Assembly: GCA_015075545.1 (NCBI GenBank)
Contig: JABTUC010000003.1
Location: 124,001 to 188,000 of the forward strand
DNA length: 64,000 nucleotides
Direction of reading: 5' to 3'
Source: Ideonella sp.
GTDB lineage: Bacteria; Pseudomonadota; Gammaproteobacteria; Burkholderiales; Burkholderiaceae_C
Below the pieces are notes generated by a model. The model did no database searches and was not told where the DNA came from. It saw only the letters and a program-made list of their open reading frames with translations. The position numbers and the translations under genes were made by a program. Shown here in pieces: positions 49,959 through 59,944 of the stretch; positions within the stretch are counted from its first letter, which is position 1, and the number at the start of each line of letters is the position of its first letter.

Positions 49959-51626
49959 ATGGACAACGCACTCGTACCTGCCCTGCCCTCCGGCGTCGCA
50001 CGCCCGGCCGATGGCGTGATGGCTCGCCTGACGGCGGTGCCGGTCAAGGCGATGGTCATGCTGACGCTCGGCGTCGCGGCGCTCGCCGCGGTGATCGCCG
50101 CGCTCGCCATGTGGAGCAAGGGCGGCGACTACCGGGTGCTGTACGCCAACCTGTCCGACAAGGACGGCGGCGCGATCGTCTCGCAGTTGTCGCAGATGAA
50201 CGTGCCGTACCGGCACGCCGACGGCGGCAATGCGATCCTGGTGCCGGCCGACAAGGTGCACGACGTGCGCCTGAGGCTGGCGCAGGCCGGGTTGCCGCGC
50301 GGCTCGAGCGCCGGCTTCGAGCTGCTCGACAACGCGCGCTTCGGCCAGACGCAGTTCCAGGAGCGCCTGACATGGCAGCGCGCGCTCGAGGGCGAACTGG
50401 TGCGCTCGATCAGCTCGCTGGCAGCGGTGCAGAGCGCGCGCGTGCACCTGGCGCTGCCGCAACAGAACGGCTTCTTTCGCGAGCAGCAGAAGCCCAGCGC
50501 CTCCGTGCTGGTGCAACTCCACGCGGGCCGCACGCTCGAGCGCGCCCAGGTCGCCGGCATCGTGCACCTGGTGTCGTCGTCGGTGCCCGAGCTGTCGCCC
50601 AAGGCGGTGAGCGTGCTCGACTCGAGCGGCACGCTGCTGTCGGGCGGCGCCGGCGATCCGGCCAGCGGGCTCGATGCCCAGCAACTGCAGTACGTGCAGC
50701 AGATCGAAGCGAGCTACGTCAAGCGTGTGCTCGAGATCATCGAGCCGATCGTCGGCCGCGACAACGTTCGCGCCACCGTCGCCGCCGACGTCGACTTCGC
50801 GCAGAGCGAAGCGACCGACGAGTTGTACAAGCCCAACCAGGGGCGCGATGCCAGCGTGGCCGTGCGCAGCCAGCAATCATCGGAATCGAGCAACGGGCCG
50901 ACCGGCACCCCATCGGGCATTCCCGGCGCGTTGAGCAACCAGCCGCCGGTGCCGGCCACTGCACCGATCGCCGGCGCCTCGGCGCCGCTGCAGGCCGCCG
51001 GTGGCGCGGGCAGCACCGGATCGACGCGGCGCGACAACGTCGTCAATTACGAGGTCGACAAGACCGTGCGCGTCACGCGCAACGCCACCGGCATCGTGAA
51101 ACGGCTCAACGCCGCGGTGGTGGTGAACCACCGCGTGCTCACCGATGCGCGGGGCAAGACCACCAGCACGCCGCTGTCGAGCGACGAGATCGAGAAGCTC
51201 ACCGCGCTGGTGCGCGAGAGCATCGGCTTCAACCAGGCGCGCGGCGATTCGGTCAAGCTGATCAACGTGCCGTTCCGCACCGAGCCGGCGCCCAAAGCGG
51301 GCGACGCGCTGCCGCTGTGGCAACAGCCGTGGTTGATCGATCTCGTGCGTGCCGCCGCCGTGCCCGCCGCGCTGGTGCTGGTGGCGCTGTTGGTGATCGC
51401 CGGCGTCATCAAGCCGGCACTGAAATCCGTCGCCGGTCCCAGCGTCGGCCGCCAGCTCGACGCGGTGGTCGCCGACGCGCCGCACCTGCCGGCGCCGGCG
51501 TCGCCGCCGGCACTGGCCGCGCCCGCAGGGGCCAGACAACTGGCCGACGCGCGCGAGCTGGCCAAGCAGAACCCCGCCGCGGTCGCCCACATCGTGCGCG
51601 GCTGGGTGAACGAGGAGAAGTCATGA
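49959..51626 (+). CDS. fliF: Flagellar MS-ring protein FliF
   Basis: 555 residues from ATG 49959. An N-terminal TM helix (VKAMVMLTLGVAALAAVIAA LAMW) is followed by ring-building motifs (YRVLYANLSDKDGGAIVSQL; QTQFQERLTWQRALEGELVR SI; ARVHLALPQQNGFFREQQKP). A second TM helix lies near residue 465 and a short FliG-binding C-tail (AAVAHIVRGWVNEEKS). The longer frame from 49815 lacks family similarity. First gene of fliFGHIJK. Confidence 0.97.
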   Translation: MDNALVPALPSGVARPADGVMARLTAVPVKAMVMLTLGVAALAAVIAALAMWSKGGDYRVLYANLSDKDGGAIVSQLSQMNVPYRHADGGNAILVPADKVHDVRLRLAQAGLPRGSSAGFELLDNARFGQTQFQERLTWQRALEGELVRSISSLAAVQSARVHLALPQQNGFFREQQKPSASVLVQLHAGRTLERAQVAGIVHLVSSSVPELSPKAVSVLDSSGTLLSGGAGDPASGLDAQQLQYVQQIEASYVKRVLEIIEPIVGRDNVRATVAADVDFAQSEATDELYKPNQGRDASVAVRSQQSSESSNGPTGTPSGIPGALSNQPPVPATAPIAGASAPLQAAGGAGSTGSTRRDNVVNYEVDKTVRVTRNATGIVKRLNAAVVVNHRVLTDARGKTTSTPLSSDEIEKLTALVRESIGFNQARGDSVKLINVPFRTEPAPKAGDALPLWQQPWLIDLVRAAAVPAALVLVALLVIAGVIKPALKSVAGPSVGRQLDAVVADAPHLPAPASPPALAAPAGARQLADARELAKQNPAAVAHIVRGWVNEEKS

Positions 51627-51659
51627 CCGACGCCGGCGAACCATGCGTCCCTCTGCGGG

Positions 51660-51684
51660 GAGGCGGCCGCTAGGCCGCTTCGGG
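51660..51684. repeat. Palindromic GC-rich element between fliF and fliG
   Basis: 25-bp block GAGGCGGCCGC(T)AGGCCGCTTCGGG that recurs at 9886-9910 with one difference (C for T). Placed 7 bp before the fliG ATG, where an RBS would normally be. Confidence 0.6.
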
Positions 51685-51691
51685 AGCTCGC

Positions 51692-52681
51692 ATGGACGGC
51701 ACCGAGAACGCCGCGATCCTGCTGATGTCGCTCGGCGAGGAGCAGGCCGCCGAGGTGTTCAAGCACCTGGCACCCAAGGAGGTGCAGAAGCTCGGCGAAG
51801 CGATCGCGAAGATGAAGGCCGTGCCGCGCGAGCGGGTCGACGAGGTCATGACCCGCTTCACCACGGTCGCCGCCGAGCAGCAGCCGCTGGTGGCCGACAC
51901 CGACGAGTACGTGAAGGTCGTGCTGCGCCGTGCGCTCGGCGACGACAAAGCCAACCTGCTGATCGACCGCATCATGCAAGGCAACGACGTCTCCGGCCTC
52001 GAGAGCCTCAAGTGGATGGACGCTGCCGCGGTGGCCGAACTGCTGCGCAACGAACACCCGCAGATCGTCGCCGCCGTGCTGGTGCACCTCGACCCCGAGC
52101 ACGCCTCTGCGGTGGTCAAGGCGTTCGGCGAGCGCCAGCGCAACGAAGTGATGGTGCGCATCGCCACGCTCGACGGCATCCAGCCGCTGGCGCTGAAGGA
52201 CCTCAACGACGTGATGACCAAGCTCCTGGCCGGCGGCGACCGGCTGCGCAAGGCGTCGCTGGGCGGCGCCAAGGCCGCCGCCGAGATCATCAACAACCTC
52301 GGCAGCGCGATCGAGACCTCGGTGCTCGACTACATCCGCGAGGCCGACAACGAGCTGGCGCAGAAGGTGATGGACAGCATGTTCACCTTCGACGACCTGA
52401 TCAAGCTCGACGACAAGGGCATCCAGGCGCTGCTGAAGGAGGTGCAGTCCGAATCGCTGGTGATCGCGCTGAAGGGCGCGTCGCCCGAGCTGCGCGAGCG
52501 CGTCTTCAAGAACATGTCGACGCGCGCGGCCGAGACGCTGCGCGAGGACCTCGAATCGCGCGGCCCGGTGCGGCTGTCGGAGGTGGAGGCCGAGCAGAAG
52601 GAAATGCTCAAGACCGTGCGCCGCCTCACCGACGAAGGGCAGATCGTGATGGCCACCGGTGCCGCCGATGAGTTCGTCTAA
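51692..52681 (+). CDS. fliG: Flagellar motor switch protein FliG
   Basis: 329 residues. ENAAILLMSLGEEQAAEVFK HL (N domain), the middle-domain NEHPQIVAAVLVHLDPEHAS motif, and the C-terminal torque helix region DSMFTFDDLIKLDDKGIQAL LKEV with charged residues that contact MotA. Part of the C ring on FliF. The usual Shine-Dalgarno region is replaced by a palindromic element. The last 14 bases overlap fliH. Confidence 0.97.
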   Translation: MDGTENAAILLMSLGEEQAAEVFKHLAPKEVQKLGEAIAKMKAVPRERVDEVMTRFTTVAAEQQPLVADTDEYVKVVLRRALGDDKANLLIDRIMQGNDVSGLESLKWMDAAAVAELLRNEHPQIVAAVLVHLDPEHASAVVKAFGERQRNEVMVRIATLDGIQPLALKDLNDVMTKLLAGGDRLRKASLGGAKAAAEIINNLGSAIETSVLDYIREADNELAQKVMDSMFTFDDLIKLDDKGIQALLKEVQSESLVIALKGASPELRERVFKNMSTRAAETLREDLESRGPVRLSEVEAEQKEMLKTVRRLTDEGQIVMATGAADEFV

Positions 52682-53354
52682 CTCCAAGACGGCCGCGCAC
52701 CCGTACGGCCGCTTCATCCCGCGCGAGGAGCTGCAGGGCTTCGCGAGCTGGCAGCCCGGCACCTTCGGCGCCGCCGCGGCGCCCGACAGCGAGCAGCAGC
52801 AGGCCACGATGCACGGCGCGCGCCAGGCGGGCTACCAGGAGGGCTACCGCGACGGCCTGGTGGCGCTCGACAACTTCAAGCGCAGCGTGCTGCAAGGCAA
52901 CGCCGCGCAGTTCGGCGCCCTGCTGCAGCGCTTCGACGAGCAGCTCGACGCGCTCGAGCTCGAGATGGCGCGCACGCTGGCGCGCGTGGCCGCCAGCATC
53001 GCACAGCAGGTGGTGCGAGACGAACTGACCACCCAGCCGCAGCGCATCGCGCGCGTGGCGCAGGAGGCGGTCGAGGCGGTGCTGCTGAGCGCGCGCCACA
53101 TCGTCGTGCAGGTCAACCCGCAGGATCTCGCGCTGGTCGAGCAAGGGGCGGCCGACGCGCTCGCCTCGCGCGGCGCGCGGCTGGTGGCCGACGCCGGCAT
53201 CGAGCGCGGCGGCTGCCGCGTGCTGTCGGACGTGGGAACGATCGACGCGCGCATCGGCGCGCGCTGGCAGCAGGCCAGCGCCACCGTCGGCGCCGAACTG
53301 CCGTGGCAGACCACCGGCGGCGAACTCGGCAGCTCGGGCGATCCCGCATCATGA
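52668..53354 (+). CDS. fliH: Flagellar export ATPase regulator FliH
   Basis: 228 residues from ATG 52668 (a GTG at 52659 is possible). N-terminal [20 protein letters not shown]; then Gln/Ala-rich helix ([20 protein letters not shown]) with the GxxxG-like pattern typical of FliH; C-terminal [40 protein letters not shown]. Holds FliI near the export gate. Overlaps fliG (14 bp) and fliI (4 bp). Confidence 0.95.
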   Translation: MSSSNSKTAAHPYGRFIPREELQGFASWQPGTFGAAAAPDSEQQQATMHGARQAGYQEGYRDGLVALDNFKRSVLQGNAAQFGALLQRFDEQLDALELEMARTLARVAASIAQQVVRDELTTQPQRIARVAQEAVEAVLLSARHIVVQVNPQDLALVEQGAADALASRGARLVADAGIERGGCRVLSDVGTIDARIGARWQQASATVGAELPWQTTGGELGSSGDPAS

Positions 53355-54757
53355 CCACCGTCGCCACCGAGCGCGCCGCACGCTGGCGCCGCTACCTGGC
53401 CGATCTCGAGGCTCACGCCGCGGTGGCGCAGCCGCTGACGAGCGAGGGCATATTGGTGCGCGTGACCGGCCTCGTGCTCGAGGCCGCCGGCGTGCGCGCG
53501 CCGGTGGGTTCGGTGTGCGAGGTCAGCGCGGCCGGCGGGCCGGTCAGCGCCGAGGTGGTGGGCTTCCACCGCGACCGCGCCTACCTGATGCCCACCGGCG
53601 AACTGCACGGCCTGGCCAGCGGCGCGCGCGTGGTGCCGCGCCCGGCACCGCAGAGTGCGCCGCAGCTCGGCCGCGACAACCCGCTGTGGCGGCGCAGCGA
53701 GGATCGCGGCCTGCACCTGCCGATGGGCACCGGCCTGCTCGGCCGCGTGGTCGACGCGCACGGCGAGCCGATGGATCGCCTGGGCCCGCTGCAGCACGCG
53801 AACGCGCAGCCGATGATGCGCCGCCCGATCAACGCGATGGACCGCGAGCCGATCCGCGTGCCGCTCGATACCGGCGTGCGCGCGATCAACGCGCTGGTCA
53901 CCATCGGCCGCGGCCAGCGCGTGGGGCTGTTCGCCGGCACCGGCGTCGGCAAGAGCGTGCTGATGGGCATGATGGCGCGCTACACCGCGGCCGACGTGAT
54001 CGTGGTCGCGCTGGTCGGCGAGCGCGGCCGCGAAGTCAAGGAGTTCGTCGAGGACATCCTCGAGCGCGAGGGCCTCGAGCGCTCGGTGGTGGTGGCCGCG
54101 CCGGCCGACGCGCCGCCGCTGGTGCGCATGCAGGCCGCCGGCTACGCCACCGCGATCGCCGAGCATTTTCGCGACCGCGGCCAGCACGTGCTGCTGCTGA
54201 TGGACAGCCTGACGCGCTACGCGATGGCGCAACGCGAGATCGCGCTGGCGATCGGCGAGCCGCCGGCGACCAAGGGCTACCCGCCGAGCTGCTTCGCCAA
54301 GCTGCCGCAGCTCGTCGAGCGCAGCGGCAACGGCCTCGACGGCACGGGCTCGATCACCGCCTTCTACACCGTGCTCACCGAAGGCGACGACCCCAACGAC
54401 CCGATCGCCGACGCCGCACGCGGCATCCTCGACGGCCACATCGTGCTGGCGCGCGAGCTGGCCGAGGCCGGCCACTACCCGGCGATCGACATCGAGCGCT
54501 CGATCTCGCGCGTGATGACGGCGGTGGCGCCGCGCGAGCAGATCGACGCCGCGCGCCGCGCGCGGCAACTGCTGGCCAAGTACAACAAGGCGCGCGACCT
54601 GATCCAGCTCGGCGCCTATGCCGAGGGCCGCGACGCCGAGCTCGACACCGCGGTGCGGCTGCACGCGCCACTGGCCACCTTGCTGCAACAGGACATGCAC
54701 GAGCGCGCCACGCTGGCCGAAAGCTGGCGCGCGCTGCGCGGCCTGCTCGACGCCTGA
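53351..54757 (+). CDS. fliI: Flagellar export ATPase FliI
   Basis: 468 residues from ATG 53351, overlapping the fliH stop. Walker A AGTGVGKS at 195-202 (K201), Walker [14 protein letters not shown], and the FliI/YscN block [23 protein letters not shown]. Powers unloading of export substrates from chaperones. The extra 16 codons upstream in the open frame belong to the fliH end. Confidence 0.98.
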   Translation: MTTVATERAARWRRYLADLEAHAAVAQPLTSEGILVRVTGLVLEAAGVRAPVGSVCEVSAAGGPVSAEVVGFHRDRAYLMPTGELHGLASGARVVPRPAPQSAPQLGRDNPLWRRSEDRGLHLPMGTGLLGRVVDAHGEPMDRLGPLQHANAQPMMRRPINAMDREPIRVPLDTGVRAINALVTIGRGQRVGLFAGTGVGKSVLMGMMARYTAADVIVVALVGERGREVKEFVEDILEREGLERSVVVAAPADAPPLVRMQAAGYATAIAEHFRDRGQHVLLLMDSLTRYAMAQREIALAIGEPPATKGYPPSCFAKLPQLVERSGNGLDGTGSITAFYTVLTEGDDPNDPIADAARGILDGHIVLARELAEAGHYPAIDIERSISRVMTAVAPREQIDAARRARQLLAKYNKARDLIQLGAYAEGRDAELDTAVRLHAPLATLLQQDMHERATLAESWRALRGLLDA

Positions 54758-54776
54758 GGTCACACCCGACACCACG

Positions 54777-55256
54777 ATGCCCACCATGCAGGCCCTGCTC
54801 CAGTTGCTCGACCACGAACGCCGCGGCCGCGACGCCGCCCGCCTGAGCCTGCGCGACGCCGAAGGCTCGGCCGATCATGCCGATGCGCAGGCACGCGCCC
54901 TCGACGGCTACCGCAGCGAGACCGCCGAGCGCTGGAGCGCGCGCTTTCGCCAGCCCGGCAGCGCCGCGCTGCTGCAGTGCTACCAGGGTTTCATGCAGCG
55001 TCTGGAGCAGGCGCTCGCGCAGCAGCGCGAAGTTGCGCAGCTCGCGCACGAGCGGCTCGAGCAGGCGCGGCGAGCCCTGCTCGACAACGAACGCCGCGTC
55101 GCCTCGGTCGAGAAGCTGATCGAACGCCGCGAGCAGCGGGAGCAGCACCGCGCAGAGCGCCGCGAGCAGACGCACAGCGACGAGATCGCGCTGGCGGCGC
55201 ATGCGCGCCGCCACAACGCGCCACCATCCACCGAGCTGGGCGACCTGCCGCGCTGA
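54777..55256 (+). CDS. fliJ: Flagellar export protein FliJ
   Basis: 159-residue coiled-coil protein (LLQLLDHERRGRDAARLSLR; LLQCYQGFMQRLEQALAQQR; AHERLEQARRALLDNERRVA SVEKLIERR). FliJ couples the FliI hexamer to FlhA. Sequence is variable, but coiled-coil layout, size (~150) and position between fliI and fliK are standard. 19 bp after fliI. Confidence 0.92.
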   Translation: MPTMQALLQLLDHERRGRDAARLSLRDAEGSADHADAQARALDGYRSETAERWSARFRQPGSAALLQCYQGFMQRLEQALAQQREVAQLAHERLEQARRALLDNERRVASVEKLIERREQREQHRAERREQTHSDEIALAAHARRHNAPPSTELGDLPR

Positions 55257-55280
55257 GCGCACCGAAACTGGAACGACCCG

Positions 55281-56585
55281 ATGACCACGACCCTGCCGAT
55301 CGGCAACGTCACTGCAGCGCCCGCGCGCGCGACCGAAGCGGCCCGCCCAGCCCAAGGCAGCAGCGATACCGACCACAACGCCGCTGACCGCAGCAGCGAG
55401 GCCACGCGCGGCGGAGCAGGTTTCGCCCACGCACTGGCGCACGCACAGCGCCCGTGCAAACCGGCGCAGGACTCGTCGCACGCCGAGACGGGCCACGAGC
55501 GGGGGCAGGCCAGGTCGGCGGCGGCCTCGGCAACCGGGCCCTCGACGCGGGCGGCGCAGGGCGCCGGCGGTGGCCGCGAAGACCAGGCGCAGCGCCTCGA
55601 CGCGGCGCCGCTGCAGGATGTCGATGCCGATGCCGATGCACGCGGCAGCGAAAAGCCGTTTGGCGAGCCGCGCGAAGCGCGCGACGACGACGCGCTCGCA
55701 TGCCGCGCGCGCGGCGGCAGCGAGACACCGTGCTTGCCTGCGCCGCCTGCCCTGACCACCGACCCCGCCGCGCTGCCGTGCGCCGCGATGGCGGTGCAGC
55801 GCGACACCGCGGCGATCGCCACCGAATCGCCCACCGTGGCGGCGATCGACAGCGATGGCACGAGCGAGCGCCCCACGGCGCGCCGCCACGACCACCGCGC
55901 TCGCACCGACCGTCAATCCGCTGCAGTGCCCGCACCTGGCGACGAAGCCGCCGCGTCTGCCCCGTTGCCGCTGCGTGCGACGCCCGAGCGGGCACGCAGC
56001 GACTCCACGGCCGCCGCCACCGCGCCCGCGCACGCGCCGTCGTTCGACGCCAAGGCAGCGCACGACCCCATTGCGCCCGCGTGGCAGGCCGCCGCCGCAT
56101 TGCGCGACCCCGGCGCAGCCGCCACCTCGGGCGCCGCCTCGCATCTGCCGCATGCCAGCGTGCACGCGGCGATCGACGACCCGGGCTTTGCCAGCGCACT
56201 CGGCCAGCAAGTGGCACTGTGGGTGCGCGATGGCGTCCAAGAGGCGCGGCTGCACTTGCATCCGGCCGAGCTGGGCCCGGTGGCGGTGCAGATCGCCATC
56301 GACGGGCAGGCCGCACGCGTCGACTTCACCGCAGCGGTTGCCGCCACCCGCGATTCGATCGAGCAATCGCTGCCGGCGCTGGCCGCGGCGCTGCGCGAAT
56401 CGGGCTTCACGCTCACCGGCGGCGGCGTCTCGAGCCATGCCGGCCACGACGACCGCTCGCGCGATGCCTCGCCGCGCCGCGCATCGCCCGCCGACGATCG
56501 GGTTCGCGCCGCCGGCGTGACCGACGCCACAGCGGCCGCGGGGCCAAGGCGCTGGACGCGCTCGCTGCTCGACGTCTACGCCTGA
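55281..56585 (+). CDS. fliK: Hook-length control protein FliK
   Basis: 434 residues. The first ~300 are Ala/Arg/Asp/His-rich, low-complexity and probably extended, as expected for the molecular ruler. The conserved C-terminal Flg_hook domain (about 305-395) reads LGQQVALWVRDGVQEARLHL HPAELGPVAVQIAIDGQAAR and SLPALAAALRESGFTLTG. It signals FlhB to switch substrates. 24 bp after fliJ; last gene before a 155-bp gap. Confidence 0.93.
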   Translation: MTTTLPIGNVTAAPARATEAARPAQGSSDTDHNAADRSSEATRGGAGFAHALAHAQRPCKPAQDSSHAETGHERGQARSAAASATGPSTRAAQGAGGGREDQAQRLDAAPLQDVDADADARGSEKPFGEPREARDDDALACRARGGSETPCLPAPPALTTDPAALPCAAMAVQRDTAAIATESPTVAAIDSDGTSERPTARRHDHRARTDRQSAAVPAPGDEAAASAPLPLRATPERARSDSTAAATAPAHAPSFDAKAAHDPIAPAWQAAAALRDPGAAATSGAASHLPHASVHAAIDDPGFASALGQQVALWVRDGVQEARLHLHPAELGPVAVQIAIDGQAARVDFTAAVAATRDSIEQSLPALAAALRESGFTLTGGGVSSHAGHDDRSRDASPRRASPADDRVRAAGVTDATAAAGPRRWTRSLLDVYA

Positions 56586-56620
56586 TGCACACGACCACTG
56601 GCTCGCTGCGGCAAGAGTCG

Positions 56621-56637
56621 CCCGGGAAAAGGCCGCC
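56621..56637 (+). promoter_or_regulatory. Motif similar to the candidate FlhDC arm, upstream of fliL
   Basis: CCCGGGAAAAGGCCGCC in the fliK-fliL gap. Resembles the fliC1 and flgA motifs (GAAAAG followed by CGCC/CCGCC). It may mark a promoter for fliLMNOPQR. Low confidence. Confidence 0.25.
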
Positions 56638-56740
56638 TATTCCGCGCCCGCCCGGGCGGGCCGCTTCGAATAATCGATGCGTCGAGTGACAGTTGGCGCG
56701 CGGCGCGGCCCCGGGGCCGCCCTGCGCGCACGAGACGACC

Positions 56741-57337
56741 ATGGCCACCCCCGCTGCCGCTGCCGCTGCCGCTGATCGCGCCGAAGCCGAGTCCGCTCCG
56801 AGCCCGGCGCGCGGCAAGAAGAAGCTGATCCTGTTCGGCGCCGTGGCGCTGGCGCTGCTGCTGGCGCTCGGCGGCGGCGCAGCCTTCTGGTTCGTGCACA
56901 AGCAAGCTGCCGAAGTGACCGCCGACCCCGACGCCGAGCCGGGCGACGAGCCCGAGGCCGTGGCCGAGGAGGCCGCGCCCAAGCCGAAGAGCGGCAAGCA
57001 TCACCTGCCGGTGTTCCTGCCGCTGGAGATCTTCACGGTCAACCTCGCCGACCGCGACGCCGAGCGTTTCGCCCAGGTGGGCATCACCCTCGAGGTGGCC
57101 GACAACAAGACCAGCGACCTGCTCAAGGCCTACATGCCGGCCTTGCGCAACGACGTGCTGATGCTGATCGCGCACAAGAAGGCCGCCGACCTGCAGGAGC
57201 GCGCCGGCAAGCTCGAACTGGCACGCGAGATCAAGCGCGCCGCGCTCAAGCCGCTGGCAGACGCCGCCGACACCGGCGACGACGGCGACGACGCGCCGGT
57301 GCGCGCGGTGCTGTTCTCGTCGTTCATCATCCAGTAG
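56741..57337 (+). CDS. fliL: Flagellar stator-associated protein FliL
   Basis: 198 residues from ATG 56741. One TM helix (KKKLILFGAVALALLLALGG GAAFWFV) then a periplasmic domain (LPVFLPLEIFTVNLADRDAE RFAQVGITLEVAD; LRNDVLMLIAHKKAADL). An Ala/Glu/Asp-rich linker follows the TM. FliL rings support the stators. The C-terminus (VRAVLFSSFIIQ) is typical. Confidence 0.96.
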   Translation: MATPAAAAAAADRAEAESAPSPARGKKKLILFGAVALALLLALGGGAAFWFVHKQAAEVTADPDAEPGDEPEAVAEEAAPKPKSGKHHLPVFLPLEIFTVNLADRDAERFAQVGITLEVADNKTSDLLKAYMPALRNDVLMLIAHKKAADLQERAGKLELAREIKRAALKPLADAADTGDDGDDAPVRAVLFSSFIIQ

Positions 57338-57354
57338 GGAGTCTCGCCACGGCC

Positions 57355-58359
57355 ATGAACCAGCAGGTCCTGTCGCAAGACGAAGTCGACGCCCTGCTCG
57401 AGGGCATCACCGGCGAGAGCCAGAAGCCCGACGCGCCCGCGCCGCCGGCCGACGGCGTGCGCGGCTACGACCTGGCGAGCCAGGAGCGCATCGTGCGCGG
57501 GCGCATGCCGACGATGGAGATCGTCAACGAGCGCTTCGCCCGCAACGCGCGCCAGGGTCTGTTCAACCTGATCCGCAAGAGCCCCGAGGTCTCGGTGGGC
57601 GGCATCAAGATGCACAAGTACTCGGCGTTCCTGCGCGAGATCGTGGTGCCGACCAACTTCAACATCATGTCGGTGCGCCCGCTGCGCGGCAACGCGCTGA
57701 TCGTGCTCGAGCCCAATCTCGTGTTCGCGGTGATCGACGCGCTGTTCGGCGGTGCCGGCAAGTTCCACACCCGCATCGAGGGCCGCGAGTTCTCGCCCAC
57801 CGAGGAGCGCGTGATCCAGCGCATGCTCGAATGCCTGTGCCTGGAGTACCAGAAGGCCTGGACCGGCATCTACCCGCTGCAGCTCGAGCACCAGCGCTCG
57901 GAGATGCAGCCGCAGTTCGCCAACATCGCCACACCGGGCGAGGTGGTGGTGTCGAGCTCGTTCACCTTCGAGTTCGGCGACGCCAGCGGCTCGATGCACC
58001 TATGCATCCCCTACGCCTCGCTCGAGCCGATCCGCGACCTGCTGTACTCGACGATCCAGGGCGACGCCTCGCAACCCGACCGCCGCTGGGTCAACCTGCT
58101 GCAAACCGAGATCCAGGCCGCCGAGGTGACGCTGGTGGCCGAACTGGCGACGGCCGACGCCACGGTCGAGCAACTGCTGGCGCTGAAGGTGGGCGATTTC
58201 GTCGAGCTCGACATCGAGCCCGTGATCCAGGCCAAGGTCGACGGCGTGCCGGTGTTCGCCTGCCACTACGGCACCGCCAGCGGCCGCTACGCGATCAAGA
58301 TCGATCAACCGTTGACCAACCCGCAGCGCGGTTGGCTGGGAGAGAACCATGTCGCCTGA
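57355..58359 (+). CDS. fliM: Flagellar motor switch protein FliM
   Basis: 334 residues. The CheY-docking segment VLSQDEVDALLEGITGE is at the N-terminus; the middle domain has RNARQGLFNLIRKSPEVSVG GIK and VPTNFNIMSVRPLRGNAL; the C-terminal SpoA domain reads VGDFVELDIEPVIQAKVDGV PVF. Part of the C ring; phospho-CheY binding reverses rotation. 17 bp after fliL; overlaps fliN by 11 bp. Confidence 0.98.
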   Translation: MNQQVLSQDEVDALLEGITGESQKPDAPAPPADGVRGYDLASQERIVRGRMPTMEIVNERFARNARQGLFNLIRKSPEVSVGGIKMHKYSAFLREIVVPTNFNIMSVRPLRGNALIVLEPNLVFAVIDALFGGAGKFHTRIEGREFSPTEERVIQRMLECLCLEYQKAWTGIYPLQLEHQRSEMQPQFANIATPGEVVVSSSFTFEFGDASGSMHLCIPYASLEPIRDLLYSTIQGDASQPDRRWVNLLQTEIQAAEVTLVAELATADATVEQLLALKVGDFVELDIEPVIQAKVDGVPVFACHYGTASGRYAIKIDQPLTNPQRGWLGENHVA

Positions 58360-58789
58360 CAACACCGCGCCGGCAGCGCCCGCCGAAGGCGAGGACAAGA
58401 TGGCCGCCGAGTGGGCCGCCGCGATGGCCGAGGCCAAGCCGGCCGACGGCGGCGCGGTGGCGGCACCCGCCGAGTCGCCGGCGACGTTCGCCAGCTTCGC
58501 CTCGGGCGGCGCGCCCGGCGCGGCCGGCAACGACATCAACATGATCCTCGACATCCCGGTGCAGTTGACCGTGGAGCTGGGGCGCACGCGCGTGCCGATC
58601 AAGCACATCCTGCAGCTCGCGCAGGGCTCGGTGGTCGAGCTCGAGACGCTGGCCGGCGAGCCGATGGACGTGCTGGTCAACGGCTACCTGATCGCGCAGG
58701 GCGAGGTGGTGGTCGTCAACGACAAGTTCGGCATCCGGCTGACCGACATCGTGACGCCGAGCGAGCGCATGCGCCGGCTGAGCAAGTGA
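58349..58789 (+). CDS. fliN: Flagellar motor switch protein FliN
   Basis: 146 residues. Acidic/Ala-rich N-terminal ~65 residues, then the SpoA/FliN domain: DIPVQLTVELGRTRVPIKHI LQLAQGSVVELETLAGEPMD VLVNGYLIAQGEVVVVNDKF GIRLTDI. Sits at the base of the C ring and binds FliH. Overlap with fliM indicates coupled translation. Confidence 0.97.
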   Translation: MSPDNTAPAAPAEGEDKMAAEWAAAMAEAKPADGGAVAAPAESPATFASFASGGAPGAAGNDINMILDIPVQLTVELGRTRVPIKHILQLAQGSVVELETLAGEPMDVLVNGYLIAQGEVVVVNDKFGIRLTDIVTPSERMRRLSK

Positions 58790-58814
58790 ACGTCACGATC
58801 TCCTGCACACGCCC

Positions 58815-59162
58815 GTGAGTTCGGCCCTCTCCTCGCTGCTGGCGTTTGCCGCCATCGTCGCGCTGATTCCGCTGGCGCTGTGGCTGCTCAAGCGCACGCC
58901 GATCGGCGGCGGCGCCGCGCACGGCGTGATGCGCACGGTGGCCATGCTGCCGATCTCGGCCAACCAGCGGCTGCTGACCGTGGAAGTCGGCAGCGGCGAC
59001 GACCGCAAGTGGCTCGTGCTCGGCGTGTCGAGCGCCGGCATCCAGACGCTGCACACGATGGCGCCACAGGTCCTGCCCGAGGCGCCTTCGGTGAGCGGGC
59101 CGTTCGCGCAGCTGCTCGCCAAACACCTGCCGGGCGGCCCAGGCGGCAGCGATGCGCGCTGA
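58815..59162 (+). CDS. fliO: Flagellar export assembly protein FliO
   Basis: 115 residues from a GTG start. One TM helix ([22 protein letters not shown]) then a cytoplasmic domain ([40 protein letters not shown]). FliO helps FliP oligomerise. Poorly conserved but at the standard place between fliN and fliP; overlaps fliP by 11 bp. Confidence 0.92.
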   Translation: MSSALSSLLAFAAIVALIPLALWLLKRTPIGGGAAHGVMRTVAMLPISANQRLLTVEVGSGDDRKWLVLGVSSAGIQTLHTMAPQVLPEAPSVSGPFAQLLAKHLPGGPGGSDAR

Positions 59163-59937
59163 ACACCGCAGCCTTCTCTTGCGCCTGCTGCGCCAGCTCG
59201 GGCCGCTGGCCGGCTTGTCGTTGTTGTCGGCCGCCGGCAGCAGCGCTTTCGCACAGAACAACCCGTCGAACCTGCCGCTGTTGATCGGCCAGGGCGCCGG
59301 CGGCAACACCTACTCGGTACCGATCCAGACGCTGCTGGCGTTCACCGCGCTGAGCTTCCTGCCCGCGGTGCTGCTGCTGATGACCGGCTTCACGCGCATC
59401 GTGATCGTGCTGTCGCTGCTGCGCCAGGCGCTGGGCACGCAGGCCGCACCGCCGAACCAGGTGATCGTCGGCCTCTCGCTGTTCCTCACGCTGTTCGTGA
59501 TGGGGCCCACCATCGACCGCGTCTACACGCAGGCCTACGAGCCGCTGCAGGCGAACAAGATCTCGTTCAACGAGGCGCTGTCGCGCGGCGAGGTGCCGCT
59601 GCGCGAGTTCATGCTCAAGCAGACGCGCCAGTCCGACGTGGAGCTGTTCGCCAAGCTGGCCAAGCTGCCGGCCGACGTGAAGGGCGAGAACGTGCCGTTC
59701 AAGGTGCTGGTGCCGGCGTTCGTGACGAGCGAGCTGAAGAGCGCATTCCAGATCGGCTTCCTGATCTTCATTCCGTTCCTGGTGATCGACATGATCGTCG
59801 CCAGCGTCTTGATGAGCCTGGGCATGATGATGCTGTCGCCGGTGCTCGTGGCCTTGCCGTTCAAGCTGATGCTGTTCGTGCTGGCCGACGGCTGGAACCT
59901 GCTGCTGGGCTCACTGGCGGCGTCGTTCGTCACATGA
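59152..59937 (+). CDS. fliP: Flagellar export gate protein FliP
   Basis: 261 residues with a cleavable signal peptide ([15 protein letters not shown]) and the FliP TM helices. Motifs: [78 protein letters not shown]. Forms the export pore with FliQ and FliR. Unusually it is separated from fliQ by 725 bp. Confidence 0.97.
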   Translation: MRAEHRSLLLRLLRQLGPLAGLSLLSAAGSSAFAQNNPSNLPLLIGQGAGGNTYSVPIQTLLAFTALSFLPAVLLLMTGFTRIVIVLSLLRQALGTQAAPPNQVIVGLSLFLTLFVMGPTIDRVYTQAYEPLQANKISFNEALSRGEVPLREFMLKQTRQSDVELFAKLAKLPADVKGENVPFKVLVPAFVTSELKSAFQIGFLIFIPFLVIDMIVASVLMSLGMMMLSPVLVALPFKLMLFVLADGWNLLLGSLAASFVT

Positions 59938-59944
59938 ACTTCGC

